Source: Paraburkholderia phytofirmans OLGA172
GTDB lineage: Bacteria; Pseudomonadota; Gammaproteobacteria; Burkholderiales; Burkholderiaceae
Length of the DNA: 64,000 nt
Reading direction: 5' to 3'
Assembly (NCBI RefSeq): GCF_001634365.1
Contig: NZ_CP014579.1
Span: 2,728,001 to 2,792,000 of the forward strand
Made by a program: the position numbers and the translations under genes. Of the stretch, positions 34,715 to 44,177 are shown one piece after another. Numbering within the stretch: position 1 is the stretch's first letter; the number at the start of each line of letters is the position of its first letter. A model generated the notes under the pieces. It was not told the origin of the DNA and made no database searches. It saw only the letters and a program-made list of their open reading frames with translations.

Positions 34715-35797
34715 ATGGTTCCGAAGAAACTTGCTTACATCGCCGGCCTTATTTCGACCCTTGCGGCATGTGGTGGTGGCGGTAGCGTATCGGCGCCCAC
34801 GAATGCTGCAGCTTCGGTTGCGGTTCCGGCGTCGGTTGCCACGGCGCTCCCGGGCTACAAGATCTCCGTGTTTGCGCAGATGCCCGGCACACTGCGCCCC
34901 GATGACCTTCTCATGCACGGCAGCAACCTCTTCGTCATTGCGCAGGACAACAATAACAATCCGGACGGCACGGCCGTCGCCGGGACCTCGCCGCAAAGCG
35001 AAGTGATCGAATACGATATGAACGGGAATATCGTCCGGACGTTCAACGTACCGGGTCACCCGGATGGGCTGATGGAATACGATTCGCATACCGTGTGGGT
35101 CAGCACCAACGAAGACGCGAACCCAATGCTGATCGTGATCGACACGACCGCCAATACCCAGCAAACGCTCACCCCTGACGCAACGCCGATACATGGCGGG
35201 GGGCTGGACGACATGAAAATGCTCAACGGCGTCGTGTATGCGGCCGCCTCCAATCCCAGTGTGGGTGCCTCCACGGCGACGGCGCCCAACGGCGTGAGCT
35301 CGGTGCCGTCGGTCTATAGCGTGACGCTGAATTCAGATCATCAAACGTTCCATCTGACGCCTGCGCTGATGGGTAACGCAACGGCGACGAACATCCCCAC
35401 CAAGACGCAAGTGACGCTCAATATGACCGACCCGGATTCGATGGCGATCGATCCGAGCGGCGATCTGGTTGTGGATAGCCAGCAGGATTCGGAGCTGGTG
35501 TTCGTCGCGAACCCCGGTGCGAATCAGTCGGTAAGCGTGCTGCCGCTGACGCTGTACGGCAACGCATGGCCGGTCGATGACACGCGCTGGGCGCCGTCGG
35601 GCAACTCGTTCATGTTGCTGGCGGACAATTCGGCACAGCTGGTCTATCGCATCGACGCGACCGCTGGCTTCACTGCCGGCACCGCATACAGCGCCGGCCA
35701 AGGCACGCTCTTGCAGGTGAACACGTCGACGGGAGCGATGACGCCGGTGTTCACCGGTATGAAAACGCCACATGGACTGATCTTCGTCGGTCAGTAA
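34715..35797 (+). CDS. putative lipoprotein, beta-propeller-like
   Basis: A 360-residue exported protein with a lipobox LAAC (Cys near residue 19) followed by a Gly/Ser spacer. The body has repeated short beta modules with Asp/Gly turns: PDDLLMHGSNLFVIAQD, PDGLMEYDSHTVWVSTN, PDSMAIDPSGDLVVDSQ and TPHGLIFVGQ at the end, about 50-60 residues apart, which suggests a six- or seven-bladed propeller of the SMP-30/NHL type. No catalytic residues are assigned. The last few bases overlap a decayed gene copy on the other strand. Confidence 0.75.
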   Translation: MVPKKLAYIAGLISTLAACGGGGSVSAPTNAAASVAVPASVATALPGYKISVFAQMPGTLRPDDLLMHGSNLFVIAQDNNNNPDGTAVAGTSPQSEVIEYDMNGNIVRTFNVPGHPDGLMEYDSHTVWVSTNEDANPMLIVIDTTANTQQTLTPDATPIHGGGLDDMKMLNGVVYAAASNPSVGASTATAPNGVSSVPSVYSVTLNSDHQTFHLTPALMGNATATNIPTKTQVTLNMTDPDSMAIDPSGDLVVDSQQDSELVFVANPGANQSVSVLPLTLYGNAWPVDDTRWAPSGNSFMLLADNSAQLVYRIDATAGFTAGTAYSAGQGTLLQVNTSTGAMTPVFTGMKTPHGLIFVGQ

Positions 35798-35895
35798 GCC
35801 GCCTGGCGGCGCCCGCAACGGCCCCACACACAACGCACCCAACGTTGCCATCTGCTCCGCTGCGGATTGGACTCGCCGTGGGGAAACCGGGTCAT
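35791..35895 (-). pseudogene. decayed second copy of the 63-residue protein gene (C-terminal part)
   Basis: Minus-strand translation from the ATG at 35895 ends with RSRWQRWVRCVWGRCGRR followed by QAAY and a stop. It aligns, without gaps, with the end of the gene at 31337-31528 (RSRWQRWVRYVWGRSGRR). The DNA over the last 60 bases is about 80 percent identical. The stop TAG of the intact copy corresponds to CAG here, giving a four-codon read-through into the neighbouring lipoprotein gene. The N-terminal half of the protein is not present. Confidence 0.6.
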
Positions 35896-35907
35896 CAGGA
35901 GCCCCGT

Positions 35908-35939
35908 GGGCCACGGCGAGCTAGCGCGCGCCGTGGCCC
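35908..35939 (-). terminator. perfect 11-bp hairpin
   Basis: GGGCCACGGCG / CGCCGTGGCCC with a ten-base loop, 10 bases past the stop of the coding fragment at 35949-36008 on the minus strand. There is no T run. It looks like the old terminator of that truncated gene. Confidence 0.45.
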
Positions 35940-35948
35940 TGAACCGGC

Positions 35949-36008
35949 TTACTGCTTCGTCAGCTGACCGTAGGCGATCACCGGATTGCCGGCTGCCTTG
36001 TGTTCATA
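35949..36008 (-). pseudogene. C-terminal coding fragment of an unidentified gene
   Basis: An in-frame stretch ending EHKAAGNPVIAYGQLTKQ before a TAA stop, preceded two codons upstream by another stop and lacking any start. Protein-like composition together with the hairpin directly downstream suggest the tail of a gene whose remainder has been deleted. Family not recognised. Confidence 0.35.
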
Positions 36009-36380
36009 TTATTAGTTCGTAGTGCGGACTCTCAATGCCGCAATACGATTAATTGGACCTCGATATACTCTGCGAAAAATCGCGAAATCTTGTAAACGAC
36101 AGCAAAAAAGGCTTTAACGTTTACTGAATAACCGCTTTTCAATAATGCAGGTTTGACGGGCAGAATTTTTTTCGATTCACATCGGCACTGGCACGATGCT
36201 TAATATTCCTAACGCATAGCACACACTCGCTTCAAATACGAACATCTGATTGGATATCAATGATTTGGAACAGGTAACCGGCTGGTACACAGGAAAAAGT
36301 CGAAACAAAACTGGCGCGCTGGTAAAGTGCCCGTGATTCCGTTGCTCCCCTAACGTATTCACCCACCCCACGACGCCGCA
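36009..36380. other. A/T-rich intergenic region
   Basis: Nothing coding is supported. It is the A/T-rich upstream region of the efflux operon and probably holds its promoter. It follows relics at 35791-36008 and marks a rearranged junction. Confidence 0.4.
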
Positions 36381-36701
36381 ATGCCGTTCAAGCCAAATCA
36401 AAGAAGCGCCCGCGACTCGATCGTGCTCCGCACGCGGCATCTTCCGGCCGTCGTGGCCCTGAGCCTGTCCTTGCAGGGGTGTACGCTACGCGGTGCGCCG
36501 TCGTATGAGATCTTCGGCGCGTATTTCCCACTCTGGCTATTGAGCGCGGTAGTCGGGTTCGTCGGCGCACTCATCGCCCATCGGATCTTTGTCTCCACGG
36601 GGTGGGCGCAGATCGTCCCGTTTCAGCTCGCGGTCTGCGTGGCCATCGGTCTGACGGTCGCGGCGCTCTTCTGGCTTTCGGGAACAGGACAGCTCTTATG
36701 A
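36381..36701 (+). CDS. YtcA-like small lipoprotein, first gene of an efflux operon
   Basis: A 106-residue membrane protein. A lipobox-like LQGC (Cys near residue 34) follows a hydrophobic leader, then two transmembrane helices (FPLWLLSAVVGFVGALIAH and PFQLAVCVAIGLTVAALFWL). This layout and position match YtcA, which precedes mdtNOP in E. coli. The stop overlaps the next start (ATGA). Function within the pump is unknown. Confidence 0.7.
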   Translation: MPFKPNQRSARDSIVLRTRHLPAVVALSLSLQGCTLRGAPSYEIFGAYFPLWLLSAVVGFVGALIAHRIFVSTGWAQIVPFQLAVCVAIGLTVAALFWLSGTGQLL

Positions 36702-37747
36702 AAATCGCCGGCTTGCGCAAAGCTTCTGTCAAAGGCCGCGCGATCGCGGGCGTAATCGTCGTACTTGGCGTCGCGGCAGCCTGGTACGGCTATGACCGGA
36801 CCACCCGCTTTCCATCCACGGACGACGCGACGATCGACGCCGACGTCGTACACGTTGCGTCACCCGTCGGCGGCCGGATCATCCGGCTGGCGGTGCAGGA
36901 GAATCAGCGGGTCGCCAAGGGCGAGGTGCTCTTCGAGATCGATCCTTTGCCTTATCGGCTGGCGGTCGCGCAAACCCAGGCCGACCTCGAACTGGCCCGC
37001 GCGGCGCTCGAAACGCGGCGCAGGTCGATTGTCGGCGAGCGCGCCAATGCGGTCATCGCCGGCGACCAGACCGGCAAGGCGGCCCACAACTACGAACTGG
37101 CCTCGCGCACCGTGCAGCGGCTCACACCACTCGTGGCGAAGGGCTACGTGCCGGTCCAGCAACTGGATCAGGCGCAGGTCGCGCAGCGCGACGCGGCGTT
37201 GTCGCTAAAACAGGCGCAGGAGCAGAAGCAGGCCACCGCACAAACGATCGGCGACGAAGCAGGCGCCGTCGCCACGGTGCATGCGCGCGAGGCCGCTCTC
37301 GCACTCGCGCAGCGCGGCCTCGACGACACCGTCGTGCGTGCGCCGCAGAATGGCTTTGTCACAGGTCTGTCGGTGCTGGCGGGCGAGACGATCGCGCCGA
37401 ATCAGTCGATCTTCACGCTCGTCCACGCGGACGAATGGTTCGCCGTCGCCAACTTCCGGGAAGGGGCGCTCGCGCGGATCCAGCCGGGAGATTGTGCGAC
37501 CGTTTACTCCATGATCGACCGCAGCCAGGCGATTCGCGGCGAGGTGGTCGGCATCAGCGCGGGCGTGGCCGATTCCGACCGGATCAATCTGCCGCGGACC
37601 TTGCCGATCGTCCAGCAATCCGTGAACTGGGTGCGGGTCGCCCAACGCTTTCCCGTGCGAGTGCGGCTCGACGAGCCGGCCGCCCGGCTGGTGCGGATCG
37701 GTGCGAGTGCGATAGTCGAGGTCCGGCATGGCGCAGCCTGCCGGTGA
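36698..37747 (+). CDS. HlyD-family membrane fusion protein (MdtN-like)
   Basis: A 349-residue periplasmic adaptor; ATG at 36698 overlaps the stop of the preceding gene. One N-terminal transmembrane helix is followed by a biotinyl-lipoyl-like half (VHVASPVGGRIIRLAVQENQ), a coiled-coil hairpin rich in Ala/Gln (about 95-215) and the second lipoyl half (VRAPQNGFVTGLSVLAGE). It links the FUSC-type inner-membrane pump to the outer-membrane factor encoded downstream. Confidence 0.9.
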   Translation: MKIAGLRKASVKGRAIAGVIVVLGVAAAWYGYDRTTRFPSTDDATIDADVVHVASPVGGRIIRLAVQENQRVAKGEVLFEIDPLPYRLAVAQTQADLELARAALETRRRSIVGERANAVIAGDQTGKAAHNYELASRTVQRLTPLVAKGYVPVQQLDQAQVAQRDAALSLKQAQEQKQATAQTIGDEAGAVATVHAREAALALAQRGLDDTVVRAPQNGFVTGLSVLAGETIAPNQSIFTLVHADEWFAVANFREGALARIQPGDCATVYSMIDRSQAIRGEVVGISAGVADSDRINLPRTLPIVQQSVNWVRVAQRFPVRVRLDEPAARLVRIGASAIVEVRHGAACR

Positions 37748-39938
37748 TCTTGCCCGGCCGGGCGCCGCCGACATCCTGAAGCTGCTTGCGCCCTATCCCG
37801 GGCGCGCGGCGATGGCGACCCGCATCGCGCTGATCTGCGCGTTGACGGCGTTCGTGACGAGCGCGTACGGCACACCGGAAGCCGCGATCTCCGCCTATGT
37901 CGTGTTCTTCCTGAACCGTCCCGACCGGGTCTCGAGCGCGGTGCTGGGCTCGGCCCTGCTCGTGCTGGTCTCCATGCTCATCGGACTGGTCATGGTGGTG
38001 GCCATGTTCGCGCTCGACGATCCGATGTGGCGGGTTGCGTGCATCGCGGGGCTTTCGTTCGGTCTGCTGTTCGTGACCTCGGCGAGCAAGCTGCGGCCGG
38101 TGGGCGCGATCATCGCAATGATCGTCGGCTTTGCGCTCGACGAACTCGGCAGCGTGCCGTTCGGCGAAGTGGCGACGCGCGCCCTGCTCTATGTCTGGCT
38201 GATGGTCGCGATTCCGTTCGGTGTCTCGATCGGCGTCAGCCTGTTGATCGCGCCGTCGCCGCGCAAGCTCGCCGGCCGCGCGCTGGCGAAGCGTCTGCGG
38301 CTCGCGGCCCGGAGCCTCGCCGAACCCGAGGCGGCGGCCGAGGCACTCAGCGCATGCCTGCGCGAAGGCGACGCGGAAATCGGCACGTGGCTCAAGCTCT
38401 CGGTGGTCGACGGGTCGTCGGTACGTGACGATGTCGGGCCGCTGCGGCAAGCCGTGTCATCGACGCTGGCGATTCTGGTCGCGGCCGATCTGGCGGCCAG
38501 CGAACCGTCGGGGCGGCTGCCGGCATCGTTCGCCGCGCCGCTTGCCGAGACGCTGGAGAACATGGCGCGGATGCTCGAGGCGGGCGGGTATCCCGTCGAC
38601 ATCGAACTGAAGCTGCCCAATGTGGCCGAACTGACGCCGCTCGCGCGACTCGTTGCTGAGGATCTGCGCGATGCAATCACCCGCTTCGCCGTGGTCGAAG
38701 CGCAAACCGATGTCGAAGGCAAAGGCGAAGGCGAAGGCGAAGGCGAAGGCGAAGGCGAAGGCAAAGGCAAAGGCAAAGGCAAAGGCAAAGGCAAAGGCAA
38801 AGGCAAAGGCAAAGGCAAAGGCAAAGGCAAAGGCAAAGGCAAAGGCAAAGGCGAAGGCACAGCTGAAAGCGACGCGCGAACCGCAACACAAACCCAGGCT
38901 CACGTCGAAGCCGGGACCCCGCCACCAGCGGCCGGCAAGCGCGGTGGCTTCTTCCTCCCGGATGCCTTCACCAATCCCGACCACGTCCGCTACGCGCTGA
39001 AGACCACCGCGGCGGCGATGTTCTGCTATCTGCTGTATTCGCAGATCAACTGGCCGGGCATCCACACCTGTTTCATCACGGTCTACATGGTATCGCTCGG
39101 CACCACCGCCGAGACCGTCGAGAAGATGACGCTGCGGATCGCCGGGTGTCTCGTGGGCGCGCTCCTCGGCACGGCGGCAATCGTGTTCGTGACACCCATG
39201 CTGACGTCCGTCGCCGGGCTGATGGCGCTCGTGCTGATCGGCGCGTGGCTATCGGCGTGGGTCGCTTTCGGTTCGCCACGGATGGCTTATGCCGGCTTCC
39301 AGATCGCCCTGGTATTTTTCATGTGCGTGTTGCAAGGCGCGGCGCCCGGCTACGATCTGACGCTTGCGCGAGATCGCACGATCGGGATCCTGATCGGCAA
39401 TGTGGTCGTCTATCTGGTTTTCACGCGCGTGTGGCCGGTTAGCGTGGCCGCGCGCGTCGACACCGGGCTCGACGCGCTGCGGCAGCAGTGGGCACGGCTG
39501 GCGGCGCTGCCTGATTCCATCACGCGCCGCGCGCAGGCCGCAAGCGCCATGGCTCAGTGCGGCGCGCTGGAACAGGACATCGCGTTGATGCACTACGAGC
39601 CGTCGTGGGTTCGCCCCGAAGCGCAGTGGATCGCCGAGCGCCGCGGCGCGCTGGCCAGGCTCGATGCGCTGGAAGGGCCGATGTTTCTGCTCGCCGAACG
39701 TCGGCCGGGCGATGCCGCGATTGAAGGCTGGCTTAAACGGGTTGTGGGTGGGCCAACGGTGCCGCTCGCGCAGGACGCGGCTTTGCCGGTCGCCCCCAAC
39801 GCGGCTTTACGGGAAGCAGCAGCCGACGACGACACACGCACCGCTTTGCTGCACCTCGGCGACGCCCGCCTCACTCAACTCGAACACGCAGCGTCGAACG
39901 ACGCAGCGAAGGAACTCGCGACCCATGCGCCGGCGTAA
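37728..39938 (+). CDS. FUSC-family inner-membrane efflux pump (MdtO-like) with (E/K)G repeat
   Basis: A 736-residue pump whose start lies 20 bases inside the adaptor gene. Two sets of transmembrane helices (about 20-175 and 420-570) flank a cytoplasmic region; the second half carries FUSC signatures (ALKTTAAAMFCYLLYSQINW, TVEKMTLRIAGCLVGALLG). Between them, residues 330-377 are 24 dipeptides of Glu-Gly or Lys-Gly encoded by a 144-bp hexanucleotide array, absent from typical family members. Because each unit is six bases, gain or loss of units keeps the frame. Pumps of this type export aromatic acids or dyes. Confidence 0.88.
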   Translation: MAQPAGDLARPGAADILKLLAPYPGRAAMATRIALICALTAFVTSAYGTPEAAISAYVVFFLNRPDRVSSAVLGSALLVLVSMLIGLVMVVAMFALDDPMWRVACIAGLSFGLLFVTSASKLRPVGAIIAMIVGFALDELGSVPFGEVATRALLYVWLMVAIPFGVSIGVSLLIAPSPRKLAGRALAKRLRLAARSLAEPEAAAEALSACLREGDAEIGTWLKLSVVDGSSVRDDVGPLRQAVSSTLAILVAADLAASEPSGRLPASFAAPLAETLENMARMLEAGGYPVDIELKLPNVAELTPLARLVAEDLRDAITRFAVVEAQTDVEGKGEGEGEGEGEGEGKGKGKGKGKGKGKGKGKGKGKGKGKGKGKGEGTAESDARTATQTQAHVEAGTPPPAAGKRGGFFLPDAFTNPDHVRYALKTTAAAMFCYLLYSQINWPGIHTCFITVYMVSLGTTAETVEKMTLRIAGCLVGALLGTAAIVFVTPMLTSVAGLMALVLIGAWLSAWVAFGSPRMAYAGFQIALVFFMCVLQGAAPGYDLTLARDRTIGILIGNVVVYLVFTRVWPVSVAARVDTGLDALRQQWARLAALPDSITRRAQAASAMAQCGALEQDIALMHYEPSWVRPEAQWIAERRGALARLDALEGPMFLLAERRPGDAAIEGWLKRVVGGPTVPLAQDAALPVAPNAALREAAADDDTRTALLHLGDARLTQLEHAASNDAAKELATHAPA
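38715..38858 (+). repeat. 24-unit hexanucleotide microsatellite (RAAGGC)n inside the pump gene
   Basis: Units are GAAGGC or AAAGGC in the order 1 GAA, 1 AAA, 6 GAA, 15 AAA, 1 GAA, coding (E/K)G dipeptides. The homogeneous run of 15 identical AAAGGC units points to recent slippage. In-frame length change would alter a charged linker without destroying the protein. Confidence 0.92.
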
Positions 39939-41469
39939 CCCTTCATTCGCACTGGCGATCCTGGCCGCAGCGGGTTTGGCCGGATGCGCCACGTCATCGC
40001 TGGACATGGCGCCGGACAGCCCCGACCGTCCGTGGCAACCGCAGACGGATGCGGCGGGCGCGATCGTGCCTGGGCCGGCGGCGTCGGCTGGGGCCGCACG
40101 CAGCTATCAACTCCCCGCGAATCCCGCCCTCGCCGCCGTGCCGCCTCCACCTGCGCTGGAGCAGGCGCATGCATACGACCTCCCCGAACTGATCGATCTG
40201 GCAGAAACAGCGAACCCGCTGACGCGCATCGCCTGGAACGACGCGCGCAATGTGGCGCTCGCCGCCGGCATCGCGAAGAGTGCGTACCTTCCGCAACTGT
40301 CGGTCGCGGCGATGGGGCAGTACGCCGGCCTGCATGATTCGGGTTCATCCGTGCTCGGCAATTCGTCGGCGACCGCAACGGGGCACGGCATGACTTCGGT
40401 GGTTGCGCTGCAATGGCTGCTGTTCGATTTCGGCGGACGCGCCGCGCGGGTCGAGGCCGCGTCGCAGGCATCGGTGATGGCGAACATCGGCTTCACCGCG
40501 GTCCACCAACAGGTGATTTTCGACGTCAGCGTCGCGTTCTACGCGTACCAGGCCGCGCGCGCCCGCATCGCCACGACGCAGCAAGGCCTCGACAACGCCG
40601 AAGCAATCCTGGCCGCGGCACAGTCGCGCTACAAGCATGGTATCGGCACCGTCATCGAAGTGGCGCAGGCCAGTCAGAATCGCGCGCAGGCCAGGCTCGC
40701 ACTCGTCCAGGCCCAGGGCGCGGAAAGCAGCAGCTATCTCGGCCTGATTTCCGCAATGGGAATTTCTCCACTCTCGAAGCCCAGGATCGCGGAGATGCCG
40801 GCGCACACACTTCCAGCCATGACGAACGATTCGATCGACCGGATCGTGTCGTCCGCCATCGCCCGACGCCCGGACGTGTTGAGCGCCTATGCGGCCGAGC
40901 GGGTCAATCTGGCAAAAGTGAAGGCGGCCGAGTCGGACTTCATGCCGAAGGTATTCGTCTCTGCGACCGGGGCGTACAACAACGGCAGTTCGTCGATTTC
41001 GGCGGTTCCGGCCATCGGTCAGCAACTGCCGACAGTGAACCTGAGCGGCGGCCGCTACGGCGGCAGCGTGATCGTCGGCGTGACGATTCCGCTGTATGAC
41101 GGCGGCTTGCGCTCGGCGGTGCTCGCACAGGCACGCAACGACGCGGACAGCGCCTCGACCCGTCTTACTCGCAGCCGTGAAGAAGCGGTCCGGCAAATCG
41201 TCGCTGCGCAAAACACGTTGCAAACGAGTCTTGCCGCACAGGCTGCGGCCAAAGAATTGCTTGCTGCTGCGCAGACGACTTACAACGCCGCGTTCGACGC
41301 CTATCGGCAAGGCGTCGGCTCGGTGACCGACGCGCTGCTCGCGCAGAATCAATTGCTCGCGGCGCAGAACGCGGACGCGGATAGTTACAGCAGTGCATTG
41401 TCGGCAGCGGCGGCGCTTGCGCTGGCGACCGGGTCGGTCGAGTCGATTCCGCTGCGGGACAACTGGTGA
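39925..41469 (+). CDS. outer-membrane efflux lipoprotein (NodT/MdtP-like)
   Basis: A 514-residue TolC-like channel. ATG at 39925 lies 14 bases inside the end of the pump gene and gives MRRRNPSFALAILAAAGLAGCATS, a lipoprotein signal with Cys near residue 21. Two outer-membrane efflux repeats follow, each with long helices (ARIATTQQGLDNAEAILAAA, QIVAAQNTLQTSLAAQAAAK) and YDGG-containing beta strands. It completes the tripartite pump with the adaptor and FUSC protein. Confidence 0.9.
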   Translation: MRRRNPSFALAILAAAGLAGCATSSLDMAPDSPDRPWQPQTDAAGAIVPGPAASAGAARSYQLPANPALAAVPPPPALEQAHAYDLPELIDLAETANPLTRIAWNDARNVALAAGIAKSAYLPQLSVAAMGQYAGLHDSGSSVLGNSSATATGHGMTSVVALQWLLFDFGGRAARVEAASQASVMANIGFTAVHQQVIFDVSVAFYAYQAARARIATTQQGLDNAEAILAAAQSRYKHGIGTVIEVAQASQNRAQARLALVQAQGAESSSYLGLISAMGISPLSKPRIAEMPAHTLPAMTNDSIDRIVSSAIARRPDVLSAYAAERVNLAKVKAAESDFMPKVFVSATGAYNNGSSSISAVPAIGQQLPTVNLSGGRYGGSVIVGVTIPLYDGGLRSAVLAQARNDADSASTRLTRSREEAVRQIVAAQNTLQTSLAAQAAAKELLAAAQTTYNAAFDAYRQGVGSVTDALLAQNQLLAAQNADADSYSSALSAAAALALATGSVESIPLRDNW

Positions 41470-41608
41470 GGGCGTTTCGATTGCGCCAGGGTCCCGGTAC
41501 AAGCATGTTTTTTGCTTCACGTAAGTACCTGTCGCAAGGCAACGGATAGGCGGGCAATCCGCCCGCCACGTAAGGGCATCTGCCCGGCCGACCCGCAGTG
41601 GAAGAGCT

Positions 41609-42640
41609 ATGCGAGCGATCCATGACACGGTACACACGGTACGTATTGCAATTCTTGCTGGAATGATTTCACTGCTTACCGCATGCGGCGGCCATGGAGG
41701 CAGTTCGAGCAGCGGCAGTGGCACTGTTACTTCGCCGGGCGGCGTTAACCTCCAGGTCGTTTCGTTCGGCGACAGCCTGTCGGACGTCGGGACCTTTGCG
41801 CCGATCGCTAGCGCGGTGGGCGGGGGGCGTTTCACGACCAATCCGGGTCAAGTGTGGACTCAGGACGTCGCGCAATACTACGGCGGCTCGCTAAGCGCTG
41901 CGTTTACCATCGACATCACGCATAAGCTGAGTGCGCAAAGCGGCCTCGGTTATGCGGAGGGCGGCGCCACGGTCGCGACGCCGGCAAATCTGTACGACTT
42001 TCTTTCTGACGTGATCGGCAATATCGAAATGCCGGTCAACCAGCAGGTTTCGAGCTACCTGAGCACGCACGGAAGCTTCAATTCAAGTCAACTGGTGCTG
42101 GTCTGGGCTGGCGCAAACGACGTGCTTCGCGCCGGTTCGCTGCCGGCCGCGGCGCCGACCGTGCAAACGGCGGCATCCACCCTCGCGCAGATTGTCGGGC
42201 AGATCGTTCAGAACGGCGCTACTCATGTGGTGGTGGTCAATGTGCCGAATGTCGGCCTGTCGCCCAAAGGCATCACCTCGTCCGACGGCGGGGCCAATCT
42301 GACCCAGCTATCGCAACTCTTCAACGAGGACCTGAACGCTGCCTTGCAAGCCGATGGCCTGCAAGGCAAGGTCATCCAGATCGACTCTTATACCTGGGTA
42401 GACCAGATCATCGCGAACTTTCAGGCCAACGGCTTCGCCGTGACCAACACCGGCCAGGCCTGCGACCCCACGAAAACGCCGGATGACACCGCTTTGTTGT
42501 GCTCACCGTCGACCTACGTGACGTCCAATGCCGATCAAACCTATATGTTCGCCGACGACCTTCATCCGACAACCCATCTGCATGCACTGTTCGCCCGGTA
42601 CGTGGAGCAGCAGATCGCCCTGAGCGGGCTCGGGCATTGA
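41609..42640 (+). CDS. GDSL/SGNH-family esterase-like lipoprotein
   Basis: A 343-residue exported hydrolase. A lipobox-type LLTACGG precedes a Gly/Ser spacer. Block I is FGDSLSDVG with the nucleophile Ser, block III is WAGANDV with the oxyanion Asn, and block V is DDLHPTTHLH with the Asp-His pair. It resembles phospholipase/lipase-like GDSL enzymes of Burkholderia but lacks an autotransporter domain. The substrate is unknown; location should be the outer membrane or periplasm. Confidence 0.87.
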   Translation: MRAIHDTVHTVRIAILAGMISLLTACGGHGGSSSSGSGTVTSPGGVNLQVVSFGDSLSDVGTFAPIASAVGGGRFTTNPGQVWTQDVAQYYGGSLSAAFTIDITHKLSAQSGLGYAEGGATVATPANLYDFLSDVIGNIEMPVNQQVSSYLSTHGSFNSSQLVLVWAGANDVLRAGSLPAAAPTVQTAASTLAQIVGQIVQNGATHVVVVNVPNVGLSPKGITSSDGGANLTQLSQLFNEDLNAALQADGLQGKVIQIDSYTWVDQIIANFQANGFAVTNTGQACDPTKTPDDTALLCSPSTYVTSNADQTYMFADDLHPTTHLHALFARYVEQQIALSGLGH

Positions 42641-42660
42641 GCCTTAAGCGAACCGCTGCG

Positions 42661-43428
42661 TCATTTCAGGCTGCCAGCAAGAAACTGCCCCAACCGTTCG
42701 CTTTTCGGATTGACGAGGATGTCTTGCGGATTGCCTTCCTCTTCGATTTTGCCCTTGTGCAGAAAGACCACGTGATTCGATACGTTGCGAGCGAATCCCA
42801 TTTCGTGCGTGACCACGATCATCGTGCGCCCTTCTTCAGCCAACGCCTGCATGACTTTCAACACTTCACCGACCAGTTCCGGGTCAAGCGCCGAAGTGGG
42901 CTCGTCGAACAGCATGACTTCGGGCTCCATCGCCAGTGCGCGCGCAATGGCCACCCGCTGTTGCTGGCCGCCGGACAGATGAGCCGGATACTTGCTTTCC
43001 GTGCCGGCCGTGAGCCCCACCTTGGTCAGGTACTTGCGAGCCCGCGTCTCCGCTTGGGCCCGGCTCAAACCCAACACGCTGACGGGCGCCTCGATGATGT
43101 TTTCGAGCACGGTCATGTGTGCCCACAAGTTGAAGTGCTGAAACACCATCGATAGCTTGGCGCGCATTTTCTGCAGTTGCCTGCGGTCGCTCACTTGCAA
43201 TGCGCCCTTTCTGTCACGCTTCGTCTGGATCTCTTCCGCGTCGACGGTGATACGCCCAGAGCAAGGCTGCTCAAGAAAATTTATGCAACGCAAAAAGGTG
43301 CTTTTCCCCGAGCCGCTCGAACCGATGATACTGATGACATCACCGGCCTTTGCCTTGAGTGATACGCCCTTCAGAACCTCGTTGTCACCAAACTTCTTGT
43401 GCACGTCATCGACAATCAGCTTATACAT
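42661..43428 (-). CDS. polar amino-acid ABC transporter ATPase (HisP/AotP-like)
   Basis: A 255-residue ATPase; ATG at 43428 gives [21 protein letters not shown], the usual HisP-family beginning. Walker [16 protein letters not shown], signature LSGGQQQR and Walker [15 protein letters not shown] are intact. It powers the two permeases encoded upstream. Family-level similarity fits histidine or lysine/arginine/ornithine uptake. Confidence 0.93.
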   Translation of the reverse strand: MYKLIVDDVHKKFGDNEVLKGVSLKAKAGDVISIIGSSGSGKSTFLRCINFLEQPCSGRITVDAEEIQTKRDRKGALQVSDRRQLQKMRAKLSMVFQHFNLWAHMTVLENIIEAPVSVLGLSRAQAETRARKYLTKVGLTAGTESKYPAHLSGGQQQRVAIARALAMEPEVMLFDEPTSALDPELVGEVLKVMQALAEEGRTMIVVTHEMGFARNVSNHVVFLHKGKIEEEGNPQDILVNPKSERLGQFLAGSLK

Positions 43429-43463
43429 TCTCAATACACTCCATCTTGGCTGCGGGTAGCCGG

Positions 43464-44177
43464 TTAATGCCCTTGCGGCTTCAGAAAGGCCAGCAAGCGT
43501 GTTTCCATCCGGCGAAACGCCCATACCAGCGTAAAGACGATGGCGGCATACAGCACGGCGGCGATACCGTATGCCTGGAAGGAAGCGTAGGTTGCAGAGT
43601 TGACGTCGCGCGTCACTTTCAGAATGTCAGGTACCGTAGCGGTGAAAGCGAGCGTTGTTGCGTGCAGCATCAGGATGACTTCGTTGCTGTAGTTGGGTAG
43701 CGCGCGCCGCAATGCGGACGGCAGGACGATGCGGGTGTAGAGCTTGAATTTCGACATCCCGAAAGCCTGCCCGGCCTCGATCTCACCATAAGACGTCGCC
43801 TTTATCGCGCCTGCAAATATCTCCGTGGCGTACGCACACTCGTTCAGCGTAAACGCGAGCAACGTGCAATTCATCGCACTGCGGAAGAAAGCATCGAGCA
43901 GTTCGTGCGAGTGCACAACCTGGAGGCTGTAGAGGCCTGTATAGCAGAGCAGCAACTGAACGTAGAGCGGCGTGCCGCGGAAAACATACGTATAGAGCCA
44001 GACCGGTCCGGAGATGAAGCGGTTACGCGACGCGCGCGCAACGGCAAGTGGAACGGCGAGACCAAAACCCAGTCCGATCGACGCGACGAGAAGCCACAAG
44101 GTAATGACAAGACCACCGTAGTGATAGCCATCGGTGTACAGATAGTTTTGCCAGTATTGCCTGACGAGTTCAATCAC
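43464..44177 (-). CDS. polar amino-acid ABC transporter permease (HisM/AotM-like)
   Basis: A 237-residue inner-membrane permease with five helices and the EAA loop [22 protein letters not shown]. It overlaps the second permease gene by four bases (ATGA) and is followed by the ATPase gene. Confidence 0.92.
   Translation of the reverse strand: MIELVRQYWQNYLYTDGYHYGGLVITLWLLVASIGLGFGLAVPLAVARASRNRFISGPVWLYTYVFRGTPLYVQLLLCYTGLYSLQVVHSHELLDAFFRSAMNCTLLAFTLNECAYATEIFAGAIKATSYGEIEAGQAFGMSKFKLYTRIVLPSALRRALPNYSNEVILMLHATTLAFTATVPDILKVTRDVNSATYASFQAYGIAAVLYAAIVFTLVWAFRRMETRLLAFLKPQGH

Noticed and set aside
38715..38858. Possible CRISPR-like array
   Set aside because: Units are six bases, contiguous and coding, with no spacers; it is a microsatellite.
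40345..41841. Minus-strand open frame of 498 codons
   Set aside because: Shadow of the outer-membrane factor and GDSL genes; no start signal and no motif.
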